Made by a program: the position numbers and the translations under genes. DNA of 64,000 nt from Flavobacterium nitrogenifigens (GTDB taxonomy: Bacteria > Bacteroidota > Bacteroidia > Flavobacteriales > Flavobacteriaceae), in assembly GCF_003254565.1 (NCBI RefSeq), contig NZ_QJRI01000170.1, positions 1 to 64,000 of the forward strand. Direction: 5' to 3'. Numbering within the stretch: the first letter of the stretch is position 1; each line of letters begins with the position of its first letter. Shown here in pieces: positions 27,553-36,500 of this stretch. The notes beneath the pieces were generated by a model. That model saw only the letters and a list, made by a program, of their open reading frames with translations. It did no database searches and was not told the origin of the DNA.

Positions 27553-27587
27553 CTTCAATAATTTTGATTTTATTGAAGGCTTTTTTT
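27553..27587 (+). terminator. Terminator after alpha/beta hydrolase gene
   Basis: Stem CTTCAATAA/TTATTGAAG with an 8-base loop, then GCTTTTTTT. Confidence 0.75.
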
Positions 27588-27785
27588 GTTGAAATCTGAC
27601 GTTTTTTTGATTAAAATCTTTTTCGAAAAATAAAATTTCAATCTCATTTTTAATTCTAAAAAACCTCGGCATAAAAAATATCTGATTTTTGACCTCTACT
27701 ATTACGATTTCATTCCTCTTTTTCTAACCCAAAACCGCAGTTTTGTTACAAAATAAACGACTCTTCAAATTTTGTTAATCTGCAA

Positions 27786-27814
27786 TTGGCATTCCATTTG
27801 TTTGTTTAACTTTG
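27786..27814 (+). promoter_or_regulatory. Promoter of thioredoxin-like gene
   Basis: TTG at 27786-27788, an 18-base spacer and TAACTTTG at 27807-27814; the ATG follows at 27854, leaving a leader of about 30 bases. Confidence 0.65.
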
Positions 27815-27853
27815 TGAATTCAGTACCCTAATAAAAAATAATTTTAATAAAAT

Positions 27854-28351
27854 ATGAAACAATTAGTCCTAGCCGTAATTGCATTTATTTCTTTTTCTTG
27901 CACACAAGCTCAGAAAACAGCTTTTTCTAAAGAAGCGCTATCTGAGAAATTATTAGCCACAAATGGCAAACAAGTTGCCTTCGAAAAGATTTTAAAAAAA
28001 TATAAAGGAAAAACTCTAGTTATAGAAGTTTGGGCTTCTTGGTGTGGCGATTGCGTAAAAGCAATGCCAAAATTAAAAGAATTACAAGCCAATAATCCTG
28101 ATGTTTCTTATTTATTCATTTCTGCTGATAAAACAGCTGACAAATGGAAAGCTGGAATAGAAAAACACGAGCTAAATAAAGGCGATCATTACATGATGAA
28201 CGACGGTATGAAAGGTCTTTTCGGAAAAGCGATCGATTTAGACTGGATTCCAAGATATATCGTTGTTGACAAAACAGGAAAAATTGTTCTTTATCGTGCA
28301 ATTGAAACTGACTTTGCTAAAATCGACGAAACTTTAAAAGGATTGAAATAA
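27854..28351 (+). CDS. TlpA-like thioredoxin-fold exported protein
   Basis: This 165-residue protein has an N-terminal export signal with a possible lipobox (FISFSC, Cys16). The thioredoxin domain follows with active site WASWCGDCVKAMP (Cys near 72 and 75) and the cis-proline segment DWIPRYIVVDKTGKIV. It is probably a periplasmic thiol-disulfide reductase or TlpA/ResA-like protein. It lies just upstream of tpiA on the same strand (91-base gap), but a functional link is not obvious. Confidence 0.9.
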   Translation: MKQLVLAVIAFISFSCTQAQKTAFSKEALSEKLLATNGKQVAFEKILKKYKGKTLVIEVWASWCGDCVKAMPKLKELQANNPDVSYLFISADKTADKWKAGIEKHELNKGDHYMMNDGMKGLFGKAIDLDWIPRYIVVDKTGKIVLYRAIETDFAKIDETLKGLK

Positions 28352-28442
28352 TCTTTCAAAAACAATAACAAAGTCAAAATTCAATTGCAGTTTTGACGCC
28401 CTTCAAAAAACAAAAAATTAAAAAATAATAAAAACTACCAAA

Positions 28443-29195
28443 ATGAGAAAATCGATTGTTGCAGGAAACTGGAAAATGCATAAAAATGCTGCACAAACTG
28501 AAGAATTATTAAATGAGTTAATTGCTAAAATTCCAGCAAAAACAAATGCACAAGTAATTGTAGCTCCAACTTTTGTAAACTTACAAGCTGCGGCTGCAAA
28601 ATTAAAAAATACAACTATTGGAGTTTCTGCTCAAAACGTTCACCAAGCTGAAGGTGGAGCTTTTACAGGAGAAATTTCTGCAGATATGTTAACAAGCATT
28701 GGTGTTAATACCGTAATCTTAGGTCACTCTGAGCGTAGAGCTATTTTCCATGAAACAGATGCTTTAATCGCAAACAAAGTAGATACAGCTTTAAAACATG
28801 ATATGACAGTAATCTTCTGTTTCGGAGAAGAATTAAAAGATCGTCAGTCGGGGAATCATTTCAACATTGTTGAGAACCAATTGCGCGATGGTGTTTTCCA
28901 TATTGCAAAAGAATCGTGGTCTAAAATTGTTTTAGCATACGAACCAGTTTGGGCTATCGGAACGGGAGAAACTGCTTCACCAGAGCAAGCACAAGAAATG
29001 CACGAATTTATTAGAGAAACTATCCGCAAAGCTTTTGGAGCTGAAATCGCTGATGAAGTTTCTATTTTATACGGTGGTTCTGTAAAACCAGAAAACGCTA
29101 AAGAAATCTTCTCTAAACCAGACGTAGATGGTGGTTTAATTGGAGGCGCTGCTTTAAAAGCTGACGATTTCTTAGCTATTGTTACAGCGATCTAA
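28443..29195 (+). CDS. tpiA: Triosephosphate isomerase
   Basis: This 250-residue glycolytic enzyme interconverts dihydroxyacetone phosphate and glyceraldehyde 3-phosphate. Catalytic residues are present: N9 and K11 in AGNWKMHK, H95 in ILGHSERR and E167 in AYEPVWAIGTG. The phosphate-binding loop GTGETASPEQAQ and the closing YGGSVKPENA and DGGLIGGAAL are intact. Length is typical. A strong bidirectional terminator follows. The upstream 90 bases contain a GTCAAAA/TTTTGAC dyad (28373-28397). Confidence 0.98.
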   Translation: MRKSIVAGNWKMHKNAAQTEELLNELIAKIPAKTNAQVIVAPTFVNLQAAAAKLKNTTIGVSAQNVHQAEGGAFTGEISADMLTSIGVNTVILGHSERRAIFHETDALIANKVDTALKHDMTVIFCFGEELKDRQSGNHFNIVENQLRDGVFHIAKESWSKIVLAYEPVWAIGTGETASPEQAQEMHEFIRETIRKAFGAEIADEVSILYGGSVKPENAKEIFSKPDVDGGLIGGAALKADDFLAIVTAI

Positions 29196-29227
29196 TTTTA
29201 GATTTTAGATTTTGAAATCCTTATATT

Positions 29228-29261
29228 AAAAAGCGTCCCGATGCATCGGGACGCTTTTTTT
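29228..29261. terminator. Bidirectional terminator after tpiA
   Basis: A 30-base palindrome, arms AAAAAGCGTCCCGAT and complement around GC, with T runs on both strands. It serves tpiA and probably the convergent gene ending at 29311. Confidence 0.9.
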
Positions 29262-29310
29262 ATATTCTCCTTTGACTTTCGGCTTTTGACCTTTGACTTT
29301 TGACCTTCGA

Positions 29311-31620
29311 TTAATTAATAAACGATTTCAAAAGAGGGCAATTATACCTTTTAAATGTTGGCGTTGTTTTGTAAATTGAATAAAAATTCACCAGTTCCTT
29401 TCCTGCTTTAAAAGGATTTTTGGCTTCTTCTTCCTCTGTAATTAATTCTGCATAATGATCGTAATAATTGCATTCAAAAATCATCAAGCTGGCCATAGCT
29501 TTTTCGTTGCTGTTTCTAGACATCTTTAACGCTTTCCCATAATACATTTTGGCCATTTTTAAGTTGTAATAATTGCCATTTTGGTATTTCTTTTCGTTTT
29601 CTGTATTATCTCCATAAACATAATCAATGTAAGATGCTCCAGAAGTCCAGTCATAAGCGGTCATCATCCAAGAGTTTCCTAAATACGAGACATTAAAATA
29701 GGCATGAGCTAACTGTAAATTACTGTTCGCTGTATTTTGTCTTTTAAGCTGTATTAATTTGGCTATAAAATCGGTTTTATTGAAACGATAATCGAATTTA
29801 CGCTCTTCTTGTTTTTGCAGAATTTTAGGCGTAAACGGATCTTCATTTAAATATGTTTTATACTCATAGTTCTTTTCCCAAAAGTCCTGGGGCATACTAG
29901 AAAAAGTCTCGTAAGCCAATTCGAGATTATTATTTCTAAAAGCAATTGTGCCTTTTAAATCTTTATAATAATTGACATTTGGCGCAATTGTGCCAGAACA
30001 AATATATTTTTCGAAAGGCGTTTTATCTGTTTTCTGTTGCAACGCCATTAAAAGATCCATATCTTTTACAGATGCATTACGGTCAAAATATCCTATGTAA
30101 TTAAAGAAACTAGAATTACTATATCCTGAATATTCTCCATCATTTTTAATATCCGATTTCATCGAAAGCAAACCTGCTGTAACAATGTCGCCTTTTTTGC
30201 GAAAGTCGCTACTTGCAATTCGGTATAAACTGTATAAATTTTTAAATAATCCGTGATCGGTTTCTACTAGATTTTCGACCGAATCAAAATAAGTATAAAG
30301 CTGGTTCTGAACTTTCTCATCTTTTAAATTATCTTGTTTTAATGAGACCAATGCCAGCTGAATATTCTTCTGCATTTGTATCGAAGCATTGGCTTTATTA
30401 GAAATCAAATCAGTATATTTTTTTCCTTCTTCAACCTGATCATCAATAAAACACAATTGAGCAATTGCAGCGGTAATATAATCTTTTTGCTCGCCAGAAG
30501 TTTGTTCACGAATCGAAATCAAGTAATACTCTAATTCTCTCAGATACAGAATATCTTTATTGAAATTTTCTTCTTTTACTTTACCATAATTATACCAATC
30601 AGTATCACCAAACACTACTGATGGCGCTCCATCACTTGTATATTGAGGTGTAAAAATCCAATCTTCGAGTTTATTTACTTCTCTTCCTATCAAGAAACTC
30701 AAAAACAAACTGTTTGGACTTAATTCATAAATTTCCTGAATCGATTTTAAACCCGGTGCTGGATTTCTAAGACCTTCAATTGCTAGAATAACACTTCGTT
30801 CTTCGTCATTTTGAGCTAATGTCAAAGTCTCTTCAGTCAATTTCCAATTGTAATGCTGCAGAACGGCAAATGATTTTTCTTCACAGGAATTAAAAACTTT
30901 ACTCAATAAATAATTCTGCAAAACCTTATCGTCAATACACAATGCATTGTAATACAATGCCCATGGTTTAAGGATTGTATTTGATTCGGAAGCAAAATAG
31001 GAATTGTATAATTGAATAACATCTTGCTTTTGCTGTGCATAAAAATAATAACGCAATGCTAGAAACGCGTAACGCTGTTTTAGAAATGAATCCTTAGTTG
31101 ACTTTATTTTCTTTTCAAAATCAAAAGTGTCTTCCAACTGATTATGATTATCATAATTGTATTCTGTCTGATCCCAAGATTCCCATTTTGTATATTCTAC
31201 ATTACCATATTCCAGTTTTTTAGCCAGCAAAATATAGTTTAAAAAGGCTTTATTTTTTGACAATAACAAAGCATCAACAAAAGTATTTTTAGGAAATACA
31301 TTTTTTAAACTCTTATTTTCAAAAGCCGTTTGAAATTGCTCTGAATCTGTTTCATACAAAATCTTACGAACGTCATCTGGATTAATGCTGTTTCCTAATT
31401 TCTTTTTCCATTCTAGACAATTCTTTTCCTGATCAACACTAGAAACAGTATTGGTAGCGTAATAATAATCGGCTGAATAATAGAATGGCGTCAATTTAAA
31501 GAAACCTTCGCGCTGTGCTCTAAACAAAGCTAAACGGCTAGTTTCTGGCGAAACACTCCATCCGCAGGCAAATGTAAACTGAACGCTTAAAACAAAAAGA
31601 AAACTACTAAAAACGCGCAT
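29311..31620 (-). CDS. Large exported protein of unknown function
   Basis: From the ATG at 31620 this protein has 769 residues with a clear signal peptide (MRVFSSFLFVLSVQFTFAC). The frame is open further up to 31671, but the signal peptide begins at 31620, so that start was chosen. The mature protein opens CGWSVSPETSRLALFRAQRE and is largely helical with many Tyr, Asn and Lys residues; repeated helix pairs in the second half suggest a TPR-like solenoid. No enzyme motif was recognised. It overlaps the end of the upstream lipoprotein gene by 14 bases, which implies coupled translation and a joint role. Confidence 0.8.
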   Translation of the reverse strand: MRVFSSFLFVLSVQFTFACGWSVSPETSRLALFRAQREGFFKLTPFYYSADYYYATNTVSSVDQEKNCLEWKKKLGNSINPDDVRKILYETDSEQFQTAFENKSLKNVFPKNTFVDALLLSKNKAFLNYILLAKKLEYGNVEYTKWESWDQTEYNYDNHNQLEDTFDFEKKIKSTKDSFLKQRYAFLALRYYFYAQQKQDVIQLYNSYFASESNTILKPWALYYNALCIDDKVLQNYLLSKVFNSCEEKSFAVLQHYNWKLTEETLTLAQNDEERSVILAIEGLRNPAPGLKSIQEIYELSPNSLFLSFLIGREVNKLEDWIFTPQYTSDGAPSVVFGDTDWYNYGKVKEENFNKDILYLRELEYYLISIREQTSGEQKDYITAAIAQLCFIDDQVEEGKKYTDLISNKANASIQMQKNIQLALVSLKQDNLKDEKVQNQLYTYFDSVENLVETDHGLFKNLYSLYRIASSDFRKKGDIVTAGLLSMKSDIKNDGEYSGYSNSSFFNYIGYFDRNASVKDMDLLMALQQKTDKTPFEKYICSGTIAPNVNYYKDLKGTIAFRNNNLELAYETFSSMPQDFWEKNYEYKTYLNEDPFTPKILQKQEERKFDYRFNKTDFIAKLIQLKRQNTANSNLQLAHAYFNVSYLGNSWMMTAYDWTSGASYIDYVYGDNTENEKKYQNGNYYNLKMAKMYYGKALKMSRNSNEKAMASLMIFECNYYDHYAELITEEEEAKNPFKAGKELVNFYSIYKTTPTFKRYNCPLLKSFIN

Positions 31621-32749
31621 AAAAATTGGAGATATTTTCGGTTCCATAATCGTTGATGTATTTTTTATCAAAAGAGAAAAAGGTCACTTTAGTCTCATTA
31701 TCAATTTTAATTTTGTTTTTAATGATCGAAATCATCTTATCGATCTCTTCTTCTGAAATCTTTTCTACTCTAATTTGATCGCCATTTCTAAGATAGGTTT
31801 GCCCGACTAAAACATCATCTTGCAAAACATATTTATCATCTGAAATTTTCTTTACTTTGATGGTATCTTGTATCAGTCGGTCATAATCAGATAAAATGCC
31901 TTTAAACTGATTTCCTCTAAAAGCAACTGCCCAGCTGTACAATGGCAAAGCAATATCTAATTTGAGCTTGTAATCGCCGTGTGTAATATATTGCGATAAT
32001 TCTTCACTTGTTCCTATAGAATTTTTAGTTTGAAAATCATCTGGTTTTGTAATGTTGTAACACATCAGCAAACCTTTATCAATTGGCGGAATTCCAGCTT
32101 TTGAAGCATATTTATATTGCCAAAGCCTGATTGTTGCCACAATTTTTGAATTTGGATATAGCTTTTTAATCTGCTTTAATAAATAGAAATAATTTTTCTG
32201 CGATTTTTCGGTCCAGTCACAGTCAATCAGAATTTCTTTAAAATCAACTTTTAATTTGTCTGATTCTGCTTTTTTTACTGAATCGTAATCTAAGGCTTTG
32301 AAATCTTTCTGTTTGTAATAATCTTTTGGATAAACGATATTATACGCATTGCTTTCTGCTTTTCTGTCATTCATCCTTTTTCCAATCTGACCAATTCGGC
32401 GTGCCATTCTAGCAGCAAGACTATCCAACTGTTTTGTATCCGATTTTAAAACTACTTCATTAGTAATAAAAATACTCGGCGTAATTTCAAGATTACTTTT
32501 ATTGAGTGAAATATTCGAAATAGTTGCAACAGGCAGTGGTTCTTTAGAATACGGATTATAATCTACATCAAAAAAACGCACATACATATGTTTGATATCC
32601 ATCTTCTTCACCAAAGAATCTTCAGCTTCTTGAAAATACATATCGGTTTTCCAATAACAAAAAGATCGGATAACATCATGTTCATTTTCGCAGCTTGCGG
32701 CACTTAAAACAAACAAAAGCATTATAAAAAAGATATTTTTCATAATCAT
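31607..32749 (-). CDS. Lipoprotein, possible TIM-barrel glycosidase-like fold
   Basis: This 380-residue protein has a lipobox (LSAASC, Cys near 20). The strand-helix pattern, with KHMYVRFFDVD near residue 55, EILIDCDWTEKS near 171, SKIVATIRLWQYK near 200 and ALPLYSWAVAF near 265, suggests a (beta/alpha)8 barrel, perhaps distantly related to GH18-like proteins, but the GH18 DxxDxDxE signature is absent. ILIDCDWTEKSQ could be a degenerate form. The function is unknown. It is translationally coupled to the next gene, whose start lies inside its 3' end. Both products are exported. Confidence 0.8.
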   Translation of the reverse strand: MIMKNIFFIMLLFVLSAASCENEHDVIRSFCYWKTDMYFQEAEDSLVKKMDIKHMYVRFFDVDYNPYSKEPLPVATISNISLNKSNLEITPSIFITNEVVLKSDTKQLDSLAARMARRIGQIGKRMNDRKAESNAYNIVYPKDYYKQKDFKALDYDSVKKAESDKLKVDFKEILIDCDWTEKSQKNYFYLLKQIKKLYPNSKIVATIRLWQYKYASKAGIPPIDKGLLMCYNITKPDDFQTKNSIGTSEELSQYITHGDYKLKLDIALPLYSWAVAFRGNQFKGILSDYDRLIQDTIKVKKISDDKYVLQDDVLVGQTYLRNGDQIRVEKISEEEIDKMISIIKNKIKIDNETKVTFFSFDKKYINDYGTENISNFYARF

Positions 32750-32835
32750 AAAAAACTTACAAAATACTATTCAAAATTAGTATTAAAATTTATAACAATA
32801 TGATTTATTTATGAACAACTTTTGCTTTGTATTCT

Positions 32836-32843
32836 TACCTTTG
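32836..32843 (+). promoter_or_regulatory. -7 box of prmA
   Basis: TACCTTTG lies 17 bases before the ATG at 32860. It also lies downstream of the upstream in-frame start at 32827, which rules that start out. Confidence 0.55.
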
Positions 32844-32859
32844 CAAAAATTTTTTATTT

Positions 32860-33693
32860 ATGTCGAATATATATTTAGGATATCATTTTACAATTGAGCC
32901 AAAAGAATTGGGTTCTGAAATTTTAGTGGCTGAATTGGGCGAAAAAGCGTTTGAAAGTTTTACAGAGACTGAAAACGGAATTTCGGCTTTTGTGAAGAAG
33001 GATTTATGGGATGAAAATATTCTAGATGATATTTATATTCTACAATCTGAGGAGTTTAAAATTGAATACACCATTGAAGAAATCGATCAGGTAAACTGGA
33101 ACGAGGAATGGGAAAAGAATTTTGAACCAATTGATGTTGATGGGAAATGCCATGTTCGTGCTCCTTTTCACGAAAAGACCGATGCCGAATTTGATATCGT
33201 AATCGAACCAAAAATGAGTTTTGGAACTGGACATCATGAAACCACTCACATGATGATTCAGCATTTGCTAGAAATGAATGTAAAAGGTCTGAAAACTTTG
33301 GATATGGGTTGCGGAACTGCGATTTTAGCAATTTTGGCTGAAATGAAAGGCGCTGAACCTATCGACGCTATTGATATTGATAACTGGTGTTATTTGAATT
33401 CTATCGAAAATGCTGAACGCAATAATTGCAAACATATCTCCGTTTATGAAGGCGATGCGGCTTTATTGGCAGGTAAAAAATACGATTTAATTATTGCCAA
33501 CATCAACAGAAATATTTTGTTGAACGATATGCAGTCGTATGTTGATGCTTTGAACCCAAAAGGAATTATCCTTTTTAGCGGTTTCTACGAAGAAGACATT
33601 CCGTTTATCGATGCTTCTTGCGTTGAAAAAGGTTTAACTTATGTTAAAAAGCTTCAAAGAAACAACTGGGTATCTTTAAAATATGTAAATTAG
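32860..33693 (+). CDS. prmA: Ribosomal protein L11 methyltransferase
   Basis: From the ATG at 32860 the protein has 277 residues (MSNIYLGYHF is the family-type start; a longer frame to 32827 adds 11 residues but begins before the promoter). PrmA trimethylates L11. The substrate-binding N-terminal domain is followed by the linker KMSFGTGHHETTHMM and the SAM-binding motif LDMGCGTAILAILA; the catalytic-site loop IIANINRNIL corresponds to the family N-x-x-x-N. Its neighbour clpS is 38 bases downstream on the same strand, probably cotranscribed. Confidence 0.96.
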   Translation: MSNIYLGYHFTIEPKELGSEILVAELGEKAFESFTETENGISAFVKKDLWDENILDDIYILQSEEFKIEYTIEEIDQVNWNEEWEKNFEPIDVDGKCHVRAPFHEKTDAEFDIVIEPKMSFGTGHHETTHMMIQHLLEMNVKGLKTLDMGCGTAILAILAEMKGAEPIDAIDIDNWCYLNSIENAERNNCKHISVYEGDAALLAGKKYDLIIANINRNILLNDMQSYVDALNPKGIILFSGFYEEDIPFIDASCVEKGLTYVKKLQRNNWVSLKYVN

Positions 33694-33730
33694 ATACTGA
33701 TAATCAATTCAGTACAAAAACCATAACAAT

Positions 33731-34006
33731 ATGAGTACTAAAGAAAAAGTAAGAGAAAGAGTTCGCGAAAAAGAAGCCATTGCTTTTAATAACGAGATCA
33801 TTGTTTACAATGATGATGTAAATACTTTTGATCACGTAATTGATACTCTTATGCGTGTTTGCAGCCACACGGCAGAACAAGCCGAGCAATGCTCTTTGAT
33901 TGTACATTACAACGGGAAATGCACTGTAAAGACAGGCCCGATAGAAAAACTTAAACCTCAATGCACTCAACTTTTGGAAGCTGGTCTTAGCGCCGAAATT
34001 GTTTAA
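33731..34006 (+). CDS. clpS: ATP-dependent Clp protease adaptor protein
   Basis: This 91-residue ClpS delivers N-degron substrates to ClpAP. The core is intact: IIVYNDDVNTFDHVIDTLMRVCSHT (about residues 24-48), with the Asn-Asp substrate pocket, then EQAEQCSLIVHYNGKCTVKTG. The charged N-terminal tail (residues 1-18) corresponds to the flexible segment that enters ClpA. It follows prmA on the same strand. Confidence 0.95.
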   Translation: MSTKEKVRERVREKEAIAFNNEIIVYNDDVNTFDHVIDTLMRVCSHTAEQAEQCSLIVHYNGKCTVKTGPIEKLKPQCTQLLEAGLSAEIV

Positions 34007-34092
34007 TTGAGCCAATAATTTTAAAACGCATTCTTTTTTATTCTATACTAGAATTGAAGAGAATGCGTTTTTATTTGTAGTATTTCAAAATT

Positions 34093-34405
34093 ATAAGAAA
34101 TATCCTTCTTTTACTAATTCTTTTATTCTCTTTTGCAATGAATGCCCAATCAAAATTTGATGCACTTCGTGAACAGCTAATTCTCTCTTCCAGCAGAATA
34201 TGATGCTATTACAGAAATTTACGGAACAGGAGAATTTGTTGTAAAGAAAAACAATAAGTATGGCATTGTAAATTCTGACAACGAAATACAATTGGAATTA
34301 AAATACGACTCATTTCAAATCATTAAAGAATCCGTACGATTTAACATAAAAAATCCAAAAACAGTAAATTTTTATCCAGTAAAATATCCTTTTGAACCTC
34401 AATAA
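34093..34405 (+). pseudogene. Frameshifted remnant of a small exported WG-like protein
   Basis: Reading from 34093, the frame gives a signal peptide (RNILLLLILLFSFAMNAQ) and SKFDALREQLI, then a stop at 34201-34203. The next frame from 34187 continues smoothly as LPAEYDAITEIYGTGEFVV, KKNNKYGIVNSDNEIQ and so on to a stop at 34403-34405. An extra CTCT near 34183-34188 explains the shift: removing four bases restores REQLILPAEYDAI. The expected ATG is also ATA. The sequence KNNKYGIVNSDNEI is reminiscent of WG repeats. Two lesions make a dead gene likely. Confidence 0.75.
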
Positions 34406-34484
34406 TTTGTATTTAGATTTTGAATAAATAATACATTCCTAGCTGTTTAATTGCAAATAATTCAAAATGCATTCGTTTTTATTA

Positions 34485-34492
34485 TATATTTG
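34485..34492 (+). promoter_or_regulatory. -7 box of sterol-desaturase-fold gene
   Basis: TATATTTG, 22 bases before the ATG at 34515; the -33 element is unclear. Confidence 0.45.
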
Positions 34493-34514
34493 AACGAAAT
34501 AGAATACGCTTTTT

Positions 34515-35786
34515 ATGGAAGAATACGGAAAGATATTGATTATTGCAATGCCTGTTTTTTTAGCTTTAATTGTTATTGAAAAAATCTACGGCATATATAA
34601 AAAGAATGATACTGCTCCATTGATAGATAGCGTATCCAGCATAAGTTCTGGCATTACCAATTCGGTTAAGGATGTTTTGGGCTTGAGTGTAACTTTTCTT
34701 TCTTATGAATGGTTGGTTTCTAAAATCGCATTGCAGCATTTAGAAGCCAATGTTCTCTCCTACTGCATTGCTTTTTTTGTAATTGATTTTTATGGCTATT
34801 GGAGCCATCGTTTGGCTCATCAGATTAATTTTCTTTGGAACAAACATGCCATACACCATAGCAGTGAAGAATTTAATCTTGCCTGTGCGCTTCGCCAGCC
34901 CATTGCAAGTTTGGTCAATTTGTTTACTTTTTTATTGATTCCCGCTGCTTTGCTAGGCGTTCCTGCTTCTGTGATTGCTATTACACTTCCAATTCATTTA
35001 TTTTTACAATTTTGGTATCATACCAAGCACATCAAAAAAATGGGTTTTATAGAGCACATTTTAGTGACTCCATCGCATCATCGTGTGCATCATGCCATTA
35101 ACCCAGAATATCTGGACAAAAACCATTCGCAGATTTTCATTTTTTGGGACAAGCTTTTTGGCACTTTCCAAGAAGAATTAGACGATGTGCCTCCTGTTTT
35201 CGGAATCACAAGACCTGCCAATACATGGAATCCGATTAAGATAAACTTTCAGCATTTGAGTCTATTGATAAAAGATGCGTGGCGAGCGCCAAAATGGAAA
35301 GACAAACTGACTATCTGGTTCAAACCAACAGGTTGGCGTCCTGAAAACTTTGAAGAAAAATACCCTGTAAACAAAATTGAGAATGTTTTTAATTTTGAAA
35401 AATATGGTACGCAGAATTCGCAAAAATTGATTTACTGGTCTGTTATTCAAATGCTAATAACATTATTATTTGTAAGTTACTTGTTTGAGAATATTGCCAA
35501 AATTGGTCTTCCAAATATCTTCATTTATGGCTTTTTTATTTTTATAACTATATATAGCTATACAGAACTAATGGACAAAAATAAATTTGCCGTTTTATGG
35601 GAAAGCATCCGATTGGGAATTGTAATTTGTATCATTGGCTATTATGGAGATTGGTTTGGTTTAAATCGTACAATCCCAATTAGTAACTATATTATTTTTA
35701 CTTACCTGATTTTATCTTTATTAACAACACTTTATTTTGTTAATTTTGATTTTAAAACCAACCAAAACCAACATATCAATTCATAA
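34515..35786 (+). CDS. Sterol desaturase/fatty acid hydroxylase family protein, AGMO-like
   Basis: This 423-residue integral membrane di-iron oxygenase carries all family histidine boxes: HRLAH (98-102), HAIHH (111-115) and HHRVHH (188-193), set between membrane helices. The layout, with a long N-terminal catalytic part and an extra C-terminal set of four helices after about residue 300, resembles alkylglycerol monooxygenase (TMEM195/AGMO), which cleaves ether lipids, rather than C4-sterol oxidases. The next gene, 8 bases on, is a YhhN lysoplasmalogenase, another ether-lipid enzyme. Substrate assignment is by resemblance and context. Confidence 0.88.
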   Translation: MEEYGKILIIAMPVFLALIVIEKIYGIYKKNDTAPLIDSVSSISSGITNSVKDVLGLSVTFLSYEWLVSKIALQHLEANVLSYCIAFFVIDFYGYWSHRLAHQINFLWNKHAIHHSSEEFNLACALRQPIASLVNLFTFLLIPAALLGVPASVIAITLPIHLFLQFWYHTKHIKKMGFIEHILVTPSHHRVHHAINPEYLDKNHSQIFIFWDKLFGTFQEELDDVPPVFGITRPANTWNPIKINFQHLSLLIKDAWRAPKWKDKLTIWFKPTGWRPENFEEKYPVNKIENVFNFEKYGTQNSQKLIYWSVIQMLITLLFVSYLFENIAKIGLPNIFIYGFFIFITIYSYTELMDKNKFAVLWESIRLGIVICIIGYYGDWFGLNRTIPISNYIIFTYLILSLLTTLYFVNFDFKTNQNQHINS

Positions 35787-35794
35787 CCCCTATT

Positions 35795-36481
35795 ATGAGA
35801 AACTCTTCCTTTTTTAAAATTTATTTAGCATTTAGTTTGGTCTACCTCATTATTCTGCTTACTGGCCACGAGCGTTTAGACCTCTTTCTCAAACCCATTC
35901 TAATACCTATTATTGGGTTTGGAGCTTATTTTTATAGGGCATTTCCGAGTCAGAACATTTTATTGGCTGCACTTACACTTTCATGGCTTGGAGATGTCAC
36001 ACTGCTTTTTACAGACCTTGGAGAAATTTACTTTATTTTAGGTCTTGTATTCTTTTTGACAGCACACATAATTTACTGCATTCTTTTTAATAAGCAGAAA
36101 AGAATTAGAAAAAAACAGAACAAACCTCTTTTTATATTCGGCAGTGTCTTGATTGCATTTTACTTAATTGGAATGGTTTCTTTTTTAATGCCGCATTTAG
36201 GAGAACTTGAAATTCCGGTTTCTATTTATGCTTCAGTTATTTCAATCATGCTTTTATTTGCATTGAACGGATTTTTGGTTTGGGAAAAACCAGGAAATCA
36301 GTTTGTTTTTTTAGGAGCAATTTTCTTTATTATTTCTGATAGCATTCTGGCTCTAAATAAATTTTATGCTCCAATCCCTAAAAGTTCTTTTTTTATTATG
36401 CTGACTTATCTTCTGGCACAATATCTGATTGTAGTTGGTATCTTAAGGCTAAATCCAAAAAAAGTAGAGCAAACAGTTTAA
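35795..36481 (+). CDS. YhhN-family lysoplasmalogenase
   Basis: This 228-residue protein with about eight membrane helices matches the YhhN family: LFLKPILIPIIGFGAYF near the N-terminus, LSWLGDVTLLF near 67, FLTAHIIYC near 92, and the late FIISDSILALNKF with the conserved Asp. Human TMEM86B of this family hydrolyses the vinyl-ether bond of lysoplasmalogens. It follows the AGMO-like gene by 8 bases, so the two are almost surely cotranscribed and may act on the same class of lipids. Confidence 0.88.
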   Translation: MRNSSFFKIYLAFSLVYLIILLTGHERLDLFLKPILIPIIGFGAYFYRAFPSQNILLAALTLSWLGDVTLLFTDLGEIYFILGLVFFLTAHIIYCILFNKQKRIRKKQNKPLFIFGSVLIAFYLIGMVSFLMPHLGELEIPVSIYASVISIMLLFALNGFLVWEKPGNQFVFLGAIFFIISDSILALNKFYAPIPKSSFFIMLTYLLAQYLIVVGILRLNPKKVEQTV

Positions 36482-36500
36482 TTGTCCAATAACCTCAACC

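Larger units (their letters stand above)
27530..27853. other. Intergenic region with terminator and promoter only
   Basis: This 324-base gap holds a terminator at 27553-27587 and the promoter of the thioredoxin-like gene at 27786-27814. Nothing else recognisable lies between them. Confidence 0.6.

Noticed and set aside
31607..32749. GH18 chitinase assignment
   Set aside because: The barrel-like pattern is present but the DxxDxDxE catalytic signature is not.
32827..32859. Upstream ATG for prmA
   Set aside because: It lies before the -7 box TACCTTTG and adds residues not seen in the family.
33040..33331. Two minus-strand frames within prmA
   Set aside because: Overlap the conserved core of PrmA in antisense; not supported.
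34091..34291. Minus-strand frame of 66 codons
   Set aside because: Antisense of the pseudogene signal peptide; no recognisable product.
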